A DNA stretch of 64,000 nt from Cercophora sp. LCS_1 (lineage: Eukaryota > Ascomycota > Sordariomycetes > Sordariales > Lasiosphaeriaceae), in assembly GCA_036250225.1 (NCBI GenBank), contig JAPZLL010000012.1:372001-436000 (forward strand), in the 5' to 3' direction. A program made the position numbers and the translations under genes. The notes beneath the pieces are model-generated. The model saw nothing but the letters and a program-made list of their open reading frames with translations, searched no databases and had not been told where the DNA came from. Shown piece by piece: positions 31,845-43,738 of the stretch; the first letter of the stretch is position 1, and each line of letters begins with the position of its first letter.

Positions 31845-33259
31845 TTACTGCGATGCGCACTGGACACGTTCAGCCTGGGGCTCGTCGTCCTCTTCCATGG
31901 GATCGCCGCCGCCAAAGCCCTTCGATGAGTTGCCGTCAACATCCTCCAAGTCCGCGGGGTCAGTAACCGCCTCGGCTGGGGGAACATTGACAAGTGCGGG
32001 TGCTGGGAGAATCCCCCGGAGCGCCTCGAACGCCGCGGGATCCTGAGTCCAGTTCTTCTCGGGGAACTTGACGGTGAACTGGATGTACATGTTGCCGAAG
32101 TCATGATGACGGTAAGATGGCATACCCTGGCCGCGAATCATCTTGACCGCATCTAACAAAGCTATGTCAGCAACTGCGAATCGGGCAAGGGGTCTCTCTC
32201 GGTACTTACTGTGACTAATAGCCTCTCCTGGCAGGATTTCGACCGCCAGCCATCTCTCGTCCAAGTGCTCGATATAAATGGTGCCCCCAGCAAGGGCGGT
32301 AACCAGGTCGATCTCGGCGTGGTAGAGGAGGTCGTCTTCCCGACGGGTGAATCTTGTGTGGGCCTTCTGTTCGATCTGGAAAACGACGTCGCCCGCAATA
32401 ATACCTGGCGCTTGGTCGCCCTCCCCTCGGAACTCAACCTTGGTACCGCTCTTGACACCGCGATCGACGTGAACGTGGAGAACCTTGCGATCGACGATGG
32501 TCTTCTTGCCATTGCACTGCTTGCAGCGGTCCTTGTCCTTGAAGATCTCGCCCTCGCCGTTGCACTCCGGGCAGACCGTCTGGAACCGCTGGATCATGGG
32601 ACCCATCTGGCGCATCATCGTCTTCATGCCATGGCCGTCGCAGCCGGTACATTTTCGCACGGCGCCTTCCTTACCACCACGTCCTTCGCACTTGGGGCAG
32701 ATGATGGACCGCTGGAGAGCCAACTTAGACACCTTGCCGCGGTAGATATCCTCAAGCGAGACGTGATGGGTGTGGAAGATGGTCTTGGCCTTCTGGGGGC
32801 CGCGCTGTTGTTGCATGCCGCCGAACATGCCGCCAAGACCGCCGCCGAAGCTACCGCCGCCGAAGAACTGTGCGAACAAGTCCTCTGCAGCCATGCCGCC
32901 ACCGCCGCCAGCACCGCCTTCCAGGCCGGCCTCGCCATACTGGTCGTAGACTGCACGCTTCTGGGAGTCCGAAAGAATCTCATAAGCATGAGATATTTCC
33001 TTGAATTTGTCTTCGGCAGCGGGGTTGTGGGCGTTCTTGTCTGTGCGAAGACATGTTAAAAAGGCAAGCAACAGGATGGGTTCTTCATAACGCACCTGGG
33101 TGATACTTGAGGGCGTTGACTTTGTACGCCTTCTTCAGCTGCTGCTCAGTGGCGTCTGGCGCGACCTATGGCGGGGGTTAGGAACTACTAGTCCTGCGCA
33201 AAAGTACAGATCGGTGTCCTTACGCCGAGGAGATCATAGAGTTTCGTTTCCTTGACCAT
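31845..33259 (-). CDS. YDJ1: Type I DnaJ co-chaperone, farnesylated (Ydj1/Mas5)
   Basis: Exons on the complement are 33259-33224, 33165-33096, 33040-32210 and 32152-31845 (414 residues; yeast Ydj1 is 409). It stimulates cytosolic Hsp70 and delivers substrates, including precursors bound for mitochondria and the ER. Visible parts: the J domain (about residues 5-68) with HPD restored across the second junction (KYHPDKN), a Gly-rich region with FGGG repeats, and four CXXCXGX(G/K) zinc repeats (CPKCEGRG, CTGCDGHG, CPECNGEG, CKQCNGKK). The C-terminal substrate domain has GEGDQAPG and GGTIYIEHLDERW. The protein ends in CASQ, a CaaX farnesylation box identical to that of yeast Ydj1. The start at MVKETKLYDLLG fits the family. 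The gene is divergent from RNA15 across a long spacer. Confidence 0.96.
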
Positions 33260-34843
33260 GGTGTCGGTCTGCTGGTATGTTGTCGAAGAGGATGGTTGGG
33301 TATGGGAGGGGTTCCGAGCCGTAGGCTGCTGGCTGCTGTATTGAGGGATCGCGGGGAATTAGAGTCAGAATGGTTGAGGATATTGGAACTAGAATGACCA
33401 AGTCAGCGACAAGCAGGCAAGAGCAGGAGATAAAATCCTGAAAGCGGGTTTGATGTTGTCAGGCAATGCCTGTCCTAGAGGGAGCCGCAGAGCGCACCAG
33501 TCTTCTCGAGCTGTGTGGCGGCGGAGTGAAGCAGCGCAAGGCGGACTTACTGGTTGACAAGTAATTGGCGGATGACACCGCAGTGGTGTGTGCGAGTCGA
33601 TGGGGTATATGTACAAACCGACTTTTGAGATTTCCTCTTGAATGTGTTGGGCCAAAGATCTTGGGAAGTTTGATCTCCTCAGGGTTCAAATACCTGAGTG
33701 GGCGAGTAACGAAGAAGCTTACAAAATGCAGGTGCGCAACGGGTCGTTGGAGGCTGAAATTCTCGGGATTCCAATCGACTCGTCGCCTTCCCTCCACCTG
33801 CGTCTTCAGCCCCTCCTGATGGAAAGCAATCGAAGACTCTAGAGTGTGGCTGACTCCGTTAGCGGTCTACTTTACCAGGATGCCCCACCTACAGACATCT
33901 TTGTCGCCCCTGCACACAATTCTTGCGGCACCCCACACAAAGTTAAGGTGCTGCGCTAACAGTGTTGTCGTGCTGCCTAGCCTCAGGGACGCATGGAAAT
34001 CTGTTGCTGGCCAGGCCGCCTTACGGCCCGCAAGTGGCTAGAGTGGGTGAGCCGCCAACCCCCCTCCCCCCCCCCCAAAAAGGGTGCATCAAGAACGTTG
34101 AGCTCCTTGAATTTTGTCACTCAATCTCTGAAAGAACATAATTTTACAATAAATTTGATAGAAGCTAGCAAAACTCATGATATTGTTGTTTGAGGCTTGA
34201 ATCTTTGGCCGGAGTTCCTATTTGAAGCTACCTTGGCTCTCAAAGCAACCTCCAACATGACCTCAGTAGACGCCATTTTATGTTCAGAAAATGTGGGGAT
34301 TGCATGCGAATGCCGGCGCCCCAAAGCTTTTCCTCCTGTTTGCTGCCTCAAGCAGAGGCTGGTCACCGGAAAGTCAAGAACTTCGCGGCTCAAGACGTCA
34401 CTCCCCAAGGCTCTAGTTTTTCTCTCAATTTTGCACCCCACTTTTTAGGCGCGTCTCACTCGTTCCTCTTCGCCCAAACAACTTTGCAACGCGACGCCGG
34501 TTTCGCGGCATCATTTGCTACCATCTGCCTCTCTTGCTCAACTCTCAATTGGCGCGCGCGAGGATAGCGGATCTGGAGGGCTAGTTGAAAGAGCAGCACA
34601 CAAGGGTTGATTGCTTTGGTAGTCCTACCGTGCCTTCTGGCTGAAAATCCATTGTCTGCCGTCCGGTGTTTGCAACATCCATCCGTTTTCAAATTCACGT
34701 CCCCGCGGTGACACTTACTGTGTATTGTTTTCTCTGTGCACCATACCATCACTTCACACCTTATCATTGCGCCGGTCCCTTGAACTACAAGTCCATCTTG
34801 CCCCGAGGCGCTTCCAAGCCATTAGAGGTGTGCGCTATTCATC
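33260..34843. other. Long divergent intergenic region YDJ1 / RNA15
   Basis: About 1.6 kb hold both upstream regions. A near-pure C run interrupted by one T lies at 34059-34076, followed by A5. Reading frames are short chance overlaps. No RNA gene is recognised. Confidence 0.5.
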
Positions 34844-35925
34844 ATGTCGAACCGCCAACTCTCTCGCGTTGTGTTCGTGGGCAATATTCCTTATGGTATG
34901 GAGGCTTTTCCCCAGGCGCATCTTCCATTGCCCCGTCACTGATAACCCAATGTCTTGCAGGACTCACCGAAGAGCAAATCACCGAGATATTCAGCGCAGC
35001 CGGCCGAGTACTGAACTTTCGCCTCGTTTATGATCGAGAAACCGGCCGACCGAAGGGGTTTGGCTTCGCAGAGTTCCCTGACTATGGTATGTCAACCTAC
35101 AAGACCGGCCTGTCTGCCCGGTAGCTGACTCTCCCTCCCATAGACTCGGCCGCGTCCGCCGTGCGCAACCTCGACGACTATGAAATAATGGGTCGCAAGC
35201 TGCGCGTCGACTTTAGCAACGAACCAGCCAGCAACGACGACCCCGATCGCGATCGCCCAGTAAGGCTCCCCCCCCATCCCTCCACACGAAAACTTTCTGA
35301 CAACATCTTCTAGGTCGCAACAACAAGCAACGCAAGTTACACCCAAGCTACCAACGGTGGCGGCGCACTTCCCTCAGTACCAGGCTCATCGCTACCACCT
35401 CTCCCGCCTGGCAAAGAGCTTCCGCCCGGCATGACGTGCACCGACGCGATCTCGCGCACCCTCAACACCCTCCCACCCGCACAACTTCTCGATATGCTTC
35501 AACAAATACAAACCCTTGCCGTCCAGGACCCGGCGCGTCTTTCAGAGCTATTCCAACAGGCCCCGCAACTTACATACGCCGTCTTCCAAGCCCTGCTCCT
35601 CATGGGTCTCGTTTCTCCCGACGCCATCAACTCGGTCCTTGAGTCCGGCGCCGCTATCCCCGCATCGGCACCCGCCCCGGTGGCCACCGCACCATACGGC
35701 TTCCCGGGCGCGACCAATACCCCGCCAGTCGCAGCGGGTGCAGGCTACGGGCCTCCCCCTGTTATCCCGAGCCCGGCGCCAGCTGCCGCACCCGCTGCCC
35801 CGGCGCAAGACACCGAGCAACTGATGAGGGCTGTCTTGGAACTGCCGCAGGAAATGATCGACCAGCTACCCGAGGCGGAACGTCAGCAGGTTATGGCTAT
35901 TCGCGCGAGCTTTGGCAGGCGCTGA
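34844..35925 (+). CDS. RNA15: Cleavage stimulation factor subunit 2 (CstF-64 / Rna15)
   Basis: Exons are 34844-34895, 34961-35086, 35144-35259 and 35314-35925 (301 residues; yeast Rna15 is 296). The protein binds GU/U-rich RNA downstream of poly(A) sites within cleavage factor IA. The N-terminal RRM (about residues 8-84) carries RNP2 VFVGNI and RNP1 KGFGFAEF and is split by two introns. The hinge (CTDAISRTLNTLPPAQLLDML, cut here, then LSELFQQAPQLTYAVFQ) binds Rna14/CstF-77, an Ala/Pro linker follows, and the C-terminal helix bundle LPQEMIDQLPEAERQQV binds Pcf11. All parts of the family are present. The ATG at 34844 directly precedes SNRQLSRVVFVGN. It is convergent with the Mg transporter gene. 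Confidence 0.95.
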
Positions 35926-36621
35926 GGGAGCATGGTACATCAACAACCGACAGGAGGCTATGAGCACGGTTTTGTTCCTACCAGATATTGGGAACCAGCT
36001 CGGCGAAGGGATGAGACAACAACAACAACAACAACAACAACGACCTGAGATAGCGAGAGAGAAAGGGGCATGATATCCCCGGATTTGAGAAGGACGCGGA
36101 CTCATACGTATAGTCGACTAGGTGCGGTTAGGGGCGTACTCTTTTCGGGAGGCATCATCAGGATGGATTCACCACATTGGCGTTCATTTCAGGGGACAAA
36201 ATTGATAAAAAAGCGTATGAGGTGGTAAAGACTCGACTCAAGATAGCCTGGGAATCATGTACATAGAGAATCCGAGGCAGCTGAAGCGGCATTTCTAGAG
36301 TTGTCCCGCTGTGTTTCTCAAAGCTAGCGACACCTGGAACTGACTCATCTCGGTGGCTCTGTTGGGTAATATATATATGGTGTGCGAATTGACAGATTCC
36401 ATTTCTATACATCCATCTCGAAGGTGTTGAGCGTAAAGGGTATTTATTTCCAGTAGTGAAAGTCAAGTCCAATTTCGACTCCAAACTCCAAATCCTAGTG
36501 TAAGGTCCAGTCATCTCCCTCTTTATCCAACAAGTACAGGTGTATACAAGAGGCCTCGCGATCAAACGCGCCGTATGTGCACATGGTCTAGTCCCCAAAC
36601 AGATTTCGAACCCCAAAACCC
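35926..36621. other. Convergent intergenic region RNA15 / MNR2-like
   Basis: This holds both 3' UTRs. A (CAA)8 microsatellite lies at 36017-36040, about 90 nt past the RNA15 stop, and a TATATATAT string near 36370. Confidence 0.55.
36017..36040. repeat. (CAA)8 microsatellite
   Basis: Eight perfect CAA units lie in the presumed 3' UTR of RNA15. Confidence 0.9.
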
Positions 36622-39215
36622 TCAAACAATGTTGTAAACCCGCTTAGCGATGAGGTAGCAACCCAGTCCGAAGAAAAGCAGCCCTGCAGTAATGACAACA
36701 AACCACCTGAGGTCTTCTTCGGCCCCTTGACCGGGCACCCATACGTTCATGCCCCAAAGTCCTGTGATGATATTCATCGGCAGCACAATCGTACCCAGCA
36801 CTGTGAGTTTCCCAAGCACGTCAGCTGTCTGTTCCTGTCGCTCGTTCATTCGAATGTTGATCTGGGCAAGGTAATTTGCATGCGACCGAGCAAGAATCCT
36901 AGTTGTATTAGCCACCCCATCCACCGGACCGATCGCGTTGTGCGGTCAAGTACTCACTTCTCGTAATGACTCAAGTTCGACGTCATGGTCACAATATGAT
37001 CTTGAATGTCGCCCAGGTACAAGCCAATCTCGGACCTCGGTGCCACTTCCCAATGTTCGTTGCATCGCTTCGCGAACCCTTTGATGACATCGGCCTTGTT
37101 TCCAAGCAATCGATACAGCGACATGACCCTCTTGCGGCAATCTCCTACACGTCGCAACATGTTCCGCCCTGCATCGGCTGATGAGGTTTCTCCGGCGTCG
37201 GATTTGTCCCCATCTCCTTTCCAGGCGACCTTCTCGTCCACATCACCCGAGTGCAGCTGCAAGATAGCGTCATCAATATCGTCGACCTCGTCCTCGATAT
37301 TTTGAATCAATGGACCGAATACATCGGTGATATCGTCGATGATGGCGTAGGAAATCCAATCGGAAGAAATAACCATGTAGTCATTCAGCTGTCGAATTCG
37401 TCTGCGAACATTCGCCGGGTGAGGCGTCACAGAGAAGTGAAAGCTTAAGACTCCCTCGCGGAAAACAACGACGTACATGTTGACGGGCTCGAGGAAATTC
37501 TCGCTAGTCTCGTCTTGGTCGAAAGAGCGATAGTTGACAAAGTAATAGTGGCGGAAGAGTTCGACCTTTTCACGCTGCTCCTGGACCATGATGTCCTCGG
37601 CTGTCAGAGGATGGATCCCAAAAGCCTTGGAAAGAACCTTCATCTCAGCGTCGCTTGGACTGAGGATATCTAGCCACCATACAGGGCGATCACCGTACTT
37701 GGGAGGTCTCGTGGGTTTCCCAACACCAGGGGATCCAGACGGTTCCGGGGATTTGACATTCCTGGGGGTGCTATGTCTTGAATTTGACGAGGTAATCGCA
37801 ACATCCCCACTGGAGTTGTGGCTCGACTCCTTTCGAGGCTCAAAATAACTCTGCATCGGAGCAATGGTGGGAAGCTGCTGTCCAGGCACAAGAGGCTCGC
37901 CAGGCTGGCCTGCTAGGACTTGATGAAGACCAACGTGGTGTTCTGCCTCCTCTTCGTCGTCAGAAGAATCGGAGAGCAGCGGGGGGTCTGGGATGAATAG
38001 CTCTTTGAAGGTTCCGCCAGGCTGAACGAGTTCCGAAATGGTCTGGCTGTGGATGGTGCTTTCAAACTCCTCGTTGAAGTAGGTAAACCGATAGGGCGCG
38101 TCTTCTTCGGCCTGAAACCAGCCCTTGCGAACGGCTCGAAGTCTACCGTTGATCAACTGTGGCTCGGTTATCTTCTTTGCTCGACGGCCCTCGCTGCGGC
38201 CCTCCTTCTCAAAGCGGCTCCATTCATCTAAGACCGTGAGATCTGGCCATTTGCCCCTTCGCCTCCTTGTCCTTAGCCGTTCGGTTGCCCGTATACCAAG
38301 GTCATCATCGCCCAGTTCAGAGAGCCCTTCTTGAGGAAAGCAGACATCCGTCTCAGCATCCAGGGCCACCGTATGCCGCCTTTCAAGACTCGGAACACCT
38401 CGGCCGTCTGCATCCCCAAGCCTCCCTGGCGTTCGTCGGCCGGGATCAAGGTCGCCATCCATCATGAGATCGCCCATGCTCATTTCCGCGCCAGAAGCCC
38501 GCAGTGGCGGGGTTCCGGGGACTGACGGAGGGTAGTTGACATTGTAACCTTCGGAGGAGTTCGTAAAAGGGGCAATCCGTTTGCGGCTTCGACTACTTCC
38601 CCGGCTCGAGTTCCTCCTGCTCACAGGGCCACTCCTCCGGGCGGCGTCGTTGATCCCATAACCCCCAAACGTTTCGGCTCGGTGGTGAACAGAGCCGGGC
38701 AGAAGCGGTGCGTTTTCATTCCACGTCGGGGAGTGCGGTTCATCATCATCATCCCCGTTTATCCCTCCCATAACATTCCTAAACCTGCTCGCAGTTTGTG
38801 GCGTTGTATATTGAGGTTGGTATGAGGTCCCTGATGTTAACATCGATGGGCGTCGAGGCCTTAGAAAAGGCTGCTGTTCCCTAGCACGCACAACGTTAGC
38901 AACACGACGTAGCCCTGGTCTGGCCGGATCGAACCTGTGATCAAGGAGCGCTTCGCTATCGAGGCTGGTATTGCTGAGATTACGCCGCGAATAGAAGTTC
39001 TGGCTTTCATCGGCCAGGCTTTCGGAATTCAGAGGGTCTTGGGCGATATCGTCAGGCTGAAGAGCGAATGACTTTCTCCGCGCCTTCTTTTTCTTGCCTC
39101 CACGATGGTTCTTCCTCCTCCTGGGGGTATGGGCGACAGGTGGTTGCGCGTCAGCACCGGCTCCTGCAGGTGTTGCGGCTATCCCCGCCCTCGGCGGACG
39201 TGCTGGGGGTTCCAT
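36622..39215 (-). CDS. MNR2: CorA-family Mg2+ transporter (Mnr2/Alr type)
   Basis: Exons on the complement are 39215-36958 and 36898-36622 (844 residues). CorA channels are pentamers that pass Mg2+; fungal Mnr2 sits in the vacuole and Alr1/2 at the plasma membrane. The C-terminus has two membrane helices (LGTIVLPMNIITGLWGMN and WFVVITAGLLFFGLGCYLIA) joined by the selectivity loop GMNVWVPGQ with the obligatory GMN. The soluble domain has PPKYGDRPVWWLDILSPSD and HPLTAEDIMVQEQREKVE. The long N-terminal extension (about 400 residues) is low complexity and contains a very basic patch near residues 32-48 (RRRKNHRGGKKKKARRK), which I associate with Mnr2 rather than Alr1. The subfamily call is thus an inference and the transporter family is certain. 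Confidence 0.92.
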
Positions 39216-40707
39216 TCGTGTGGCACGACTCTATGGGCGAGAATGGGGTTGACGTTCAATCCAGGCTGTCAGGGCAATGCGAGGTGGGTTCGCCGGCCGG
39301 GGGATATACCATCCAATCGCTGGACAAAGCGCAGCCGAATTGAAGGCGGATTCAACGTGTGGTGGTCCGTTGCCCTCCAGGAACTGCAGGTCCTCAGCCC
39401 AGTACCAGAGCCAGCCTCGTCATTCGCATTCGCCGTCGCAGTGGTGACATGAAGTCGCGGTTTGGTTGGGGGTTGAACTGGAATGAATCCGTTGGGCGGC
39501 TCTTTCGCCGTTCCCGAGAATCCACGAACCAGGGAGGGCGCCGAGGCAAGGCGGAATGACGTGAATGCTCAACTCCTTGCAGGCAGAGCGACAGGGGTAG
39601 TAGCGGTGCCACGTGGGGCTCTTGTGTCTTTTTCGTGACGCGCTCGTTGCTCTTGGGAAAATCACATCAATCCCCCAATAAGAGAGTTGACTCAAAGCTG
39701 TGGCTGTGTGGTAGGATTCCTCAATATGTGCTCAGAAATCATTGAAGAGCTTTCACCGTTGGAAGCCGCTAGTCAAGGTTCCCAGCGAGAACCTTCGGTG
39801 ATGTCAGCTGGCGGGCGAACCCCTTTCCGTGGCCGTTGATTGGGTGCCGCACAGCCGTGGTAGCTGAAAGCGGATCCAAAATGCAGGGTCTCGCGCCACC
39901 AACCAGGCGTGCCAGGTTCTCGCTTCGATATCCTCACGGGGCTTGGTCACGAACTCTCAACACAGCACGACAACTCGGCTTGCCAGGCTGTTTGATTTGA
40001 CCTGGAACTCAACAAAGACCGGTGCTTGAAAAAAAAAAAAAACATTAGCGCTTTTCACCCCGGGCCGAGGGCATGCTCCTCAGATTTACGCATTGCCTTT
40101 CTTTGGACGGCCTTGGACAAGGCACAACCAAAGCGCAAGTCATCTCGACTAGCTCGCGAGGCCTAGACTTTCTCAGCTCAGCGAGACAGATGCACCGCGG
40201 AGATCCGTTCAGGTGGAAGTCTAGGTGAATGACGACTTTCACTACCGTTGGGCAACACTCATTCATCCGGGGATATACTAGGTATAAGATCCTTTATTGA
40301 GACACCGTATTATCACCGGTGGTTCACGCAATGCACCTTTTCGCAGGTGGCTTCAAAACTCCCGAGACAGTTACACAACCCGTTTATTTACCGTGTCCCC
40401 TCTCCTCCTAACGGCCCGGATGTTCCCCCGTGGAACCGGGAACCCCGCAAACAAATGCAGTCATCCGAGCCCGACAACGCCCTCACTGGGCTCCTGGTCT
40501 GGCCTGTGGGTTGGCGGGGTATGGTTGAGGGGCATTCGGGATGCATGGCAACGAGATCCAGCTCCTCATAATAAGCACGCAATTACCCATGAATCTCATT
40601 CAAGCCTCCTCTTGACTTTATTCATCACTCAGTTTCAACATCACCACCCAATTGCTATTTCTTCCATCTATTTTATATATCTATACATGCGCAAACCCAG
40701 CGCCATC
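39216..40707. other. Long divergent intergenic region (MNR2-like / DUF3237)
   Basis: About 1.5 kb hold an A14 run at 40029-40042 and, 28-38 nt before the DUF3237 start codon, a TTTTATATATC string (40670-40680) that would serve as a TATA element or AT-rich initiator. There is no coding frame of note. Confidence 0.5.
40670..40680 (+). promoter_or_regulatory. TATA-like element of DUF3237 gene
   Basis: The string ttttatatatc stands 28 nt before the ATG at 40708, so the 5' UTR would be very short if it acts as a TATA box. It stands out because the neighbouring housekeeping promoters lack such a string near the start. Confidence 0.4.
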
Positions 40708-41381
40708 ATGTCCAACTTTCCCAAGCTCATCCCCGCCTTCACGGCTCAAGTACTGTCTTCCCCCTCCCCCCTTTTCCTAACCTCATGATAAGCAACCGTT
40801 GTAAACAAGCACCCAATGCCTGAGCACCACCAATTGACAACTCCCCTTTCGCAAAACATAGATCGCCATCCAAGCCCCGACCGCAGTCGGCGCAACCGCT
40901 CGGGGCGGTCTTTTGACACACGTCATCATCCTTCCGGAGTCGACGATTGTGTCTGAGCCCGACTACCCGATCAAACTTGACGCCACCTTCGTACATGGCG
41001 CCGATTATATCAAGGCCGACCCCGATGGCCGCAACGTCCGACTGGAAGTCCAGAGTCTTGTACAGGACAAGGCAACCGGTGCGCTGGTTCGCTTCAACTA
41101 CACCGGCACGAGCGCAATGGGCGGTCCCAACGGAAAGGTCCTCCGTGGTGAGCCAGATGCCGCGACTACTCCTTACGGGGAGGTTTGTAAGTTATCGTAC
41201 ATGTGGACATGAGAAGCAACCAGGACTCACCATAGTCGCAGTCACGCATCCCGTGTTCGAGACTGGGAGTGGACCATTAGCGGCTTTGCAAGATAAGACC
41301 TACGTTGGTTCCGGCCGTTTCGTTTTGGAAGCGGGGAAGCCCGTCACGGTTGAGTACAAGATCAGCGAGGTCGTGGCTTAA
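40708..41381 (+). CDS. DUF3237 family protein
   Basis: Exons are 40708-40749, 40862-41186 and 41236-41381 (170 residues). The junctions give FTAQIAIQAPTAVGATARGG and GEVFAVTHPVFETG. The first intron is long for this region (112 nt). The product is a small soluble beta-rich protein: HGADYIKADPDGRNVRLEVQ and VRFNYTGTSAMGG match the DUF3237 pattern (PF11578), in which a Gly/Asp-rich segment and a Y-x-G turn recur. The biochemical function of the family is not established, and members occur in fungi and bacteria, often near oxidative or aromatic metabolism genes. Here the neighbours (Mg transporter, MOB2) give no clue. There is no signal peptide. The family call is from memory of the pattern. Confidence 0.8.
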
Positions 41382-41730
41382 CAGGTAACCTGGTGTGCAG
41401 GACATATCATGTCTCGAGTTGTCATTTCATGTACCTATCTAACTGCATTGTTCCTCACGCTACTTGGCCTGTTATCCTAGATGACGAGGGGAGGTCACAG
41501 GGTATACACTCGATGTTCTCCAATCAAGGTGTTTTGTGTGGGTTCAAACCCAAAATTCTCAGGACATAGTGCCACAAGCCAAGAAGCCAACGACGTTAAT
41601 TCTCGACGCAACCGCATCTTCTTGAGCTCGTGACCAAAATACCGGTGCTCGTTGTGACGATTCGCATTCATGGCATCCGATATGTCTTCCGCAACTATTC
41701 GGGTGCTCGTGCCGACGGCTCGCCAGCCCA
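41382..41730. other. Convergent intergenic region DUF3237 / MOB2
   Basis: About 350 bp between two stop codons, presumably both 3' UTRs. Nothing else is seen. Confidence 0.55.
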
Positions 41731-43287
41731 CTAACTCGCGGGCGGACCCCCTGCCTTCTGAACCAAGAGTTGTCCGACAGCCAGATTGGCCGTCTCAAAC
41801 GCCTTTGAGCCCTGAGGGAACGTCCCGAGGGCGGCCCAAAGATCGATGAGGGGCTGCATAGGCTCGAGATCGGCTTTCTTCAGCAGATTGAGTGTGGTCG
41901 CAGTCAGGATGAAATGGCTAAAGCAGCTGTTCATCGACTTCTCCAGGTTCAGACAGAACATGTCGTCGAAGTGGGACCAGTAAAGATGCGCGTATACTCG
42001 AAACATCTGGCGGAAGATAGTCTGGCACGTCTCGATGAAGTTCTGGGGGAAACCGCTCCGCTTTCCAACCCAGTCCTGGCCAGAGTCGGGCATCGGGACA
42101 CAGAAAGCTGGGTTCTCCGCATAAGAGACACCTGCAGCATCCGTGGGAAAGATGTTACCGTCGTCAATCTTGCCAGAAACATATCGTTGAACAAGCGTGA
42201 GGTACTCGTATGCCGCAATTTCAACAGGCTGCATCCGGGAGTTCAACCAAGTAAACGAGTGATTGCTGCCGAAAGTTAGCAACAATGTAAGCCTGCATGG
42301 ACACGAGAGACATACACTCCGGCGGACATCTTTGGGCATTTCCTAGGATTGCATATCGAAGAGCCATCATCCTCCTTGTCGTGCACCAGGCGGATGAATG
42401 TTATTAACGTCCGCCAATGGTCGACCACTGCTGGTGTTAGTCACCCCATGTTCTAGAGGTTGCTCAACCTTCGGTCATACCTTGGTGTGCGATCCACTCT
42501 CCCATGTCCACAGTCTTAGGCTTTGCGCTCAGCGTCAGAAAGTTGCCCTTGACGATGTGTTTGGCGTAGTTTGCGTTCAGCCACAGCGGCTTAACGGCGG
42601 GAAGGTGGTAAGACGCCAGGACCTCTTCTGCCGTTGGCATCATGCCACTGGATTGGTCCATCCCGATGGTCTCTGCAAGAGAAGGCGAGCTAGGGAGTGG
42701 GGGAAGTGAAACTGCGAGGTTGGATGTGCTCTGGGTGCCTTCAGGGAGGTAAGTTGATGGTGGTGGGCCTGGTTGTTGTTCGGGGTTAGGACCCGGAGAG
42801 TTGGGGCTTCTCTGTCCTCTGAACCGGGCTCTGGGATGATGTTAGCTATGATACAAGTAGATAAAGATTCTGTGACAAGGCTGCTTGGAGTGGCAGCTCG
42901 GTGTAAATGATGGTATCGTGTGTGCACAAAGACTAGCTAGGGGTTCGTAAACCAGGGCACCCTTGACTGAGGCAACAAGCATCTCCTGGGTTCAGCTCTT
43001 CATGACCCATGTTTCCTTCCCCGTAAAAGACCCGCAAATGCTCTCGGTTGCTTCCCGGGGCTACTGAACCTGGATCACGACGGCCGAGACGTGGTGGTAT
43101 GGCAAAGTTCAAGCGGCGAGCTGCTGTTCCGGTCTGCAGCGGCCCGCAAGGTTCCTATCCTGAACACTTGGATCGGGTTGGTGCTGAGAGTTCGGATGGA
43201 CAGGTGCCAGAGGGCGCAAAAGGGGGGACGAAAGCCAAAAAAAAAATAGGGAAAGTATACTCACATTCCAGAGAAGAGGTTTGACAT
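41731..43287 (-). CDS. MOB2: MOB2-type kinase activator (NDR/Cbk1 pathway)
   Basis: Exons on the complement are 43287-43265, 42830-42481, 42427-42316 and 42265-41731 (339 residues). MOB proteins bind and activate NDR/LATS kinases; MOB2 partners Cbk1/COT1 in polarity and septation control. The core has VDMGEWIAHQ (compare VDLGEWIA in yeast Mob2), a zinc site made of CX4C (CNPRKC, Cys 150 and 155) and HX4H (HLYWSH), and SCFSHFILTATT. Exon 1 encodes only MSNLFSG plus two bases and is joined across a 434-nt intron to a Pro/Ser-rich leader (ARFRGQRSPNSPG). All four exons keep frame. An internal ATG at 42661 offers a shorter product. Filamentous fungi have two MOB2 paralogues (MOB-2A, MOB-2B) and I cannot tell which this is. 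Confidence 0.88.
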
Positions 43288-43738
43288 TGTCGACGGGTGA
43301 AGGCACGGTTGCCGGGAATGGGGATCGCCGAGACCAGCGGTGAAGTGGGGAGGGCAGAGAGCGAGAGGGCGTACCCCTCCTCGAGGGAAAAGAAAACCAC
43401 CCAAGTGTGGTATAAGTTGACTGGCGGAGACAATCGGTGTGACTGGACAATCAATGGTTGTTTGTGTCAAAGTGAGAAGCACCTGAGATGCCTCAGGTCA
43501 GGTCGCCATTCTGAGGCCCTGAGCGCTTGGGGGAGGGGCAGCTCCAGGCCCCGCCATTCGAATGCGCCACAGCATCTACACTCCTTATCACTTATCGGCG
43601 TGCGCCACAGAGCGCGCTTCTTGACGCGATCCCGACCAGCCTCATCATTCCACTTGCGCATTCCGGTCTTTTTCTCCCAACTCTGTTTCGACACCCAACA
43701 ACCCACTTTCCTCGGGAGAAAAGCCGACTAGTCGCAAG
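43288..43738. promoter_or_regulatory. Divergent promoter region MOB2 / LEO1
   Basis: The 451 bp between two start codons must hold both promoters. No TATA box or obvious operator is seen. Confidence 0.5.

Noticed and set aside
41525..41550. gggttcaaaccc string resembling a tRNA T-arm
   Set aside because: No matching acceptor stem, D-arm or anticodon arm could be drawn around it.
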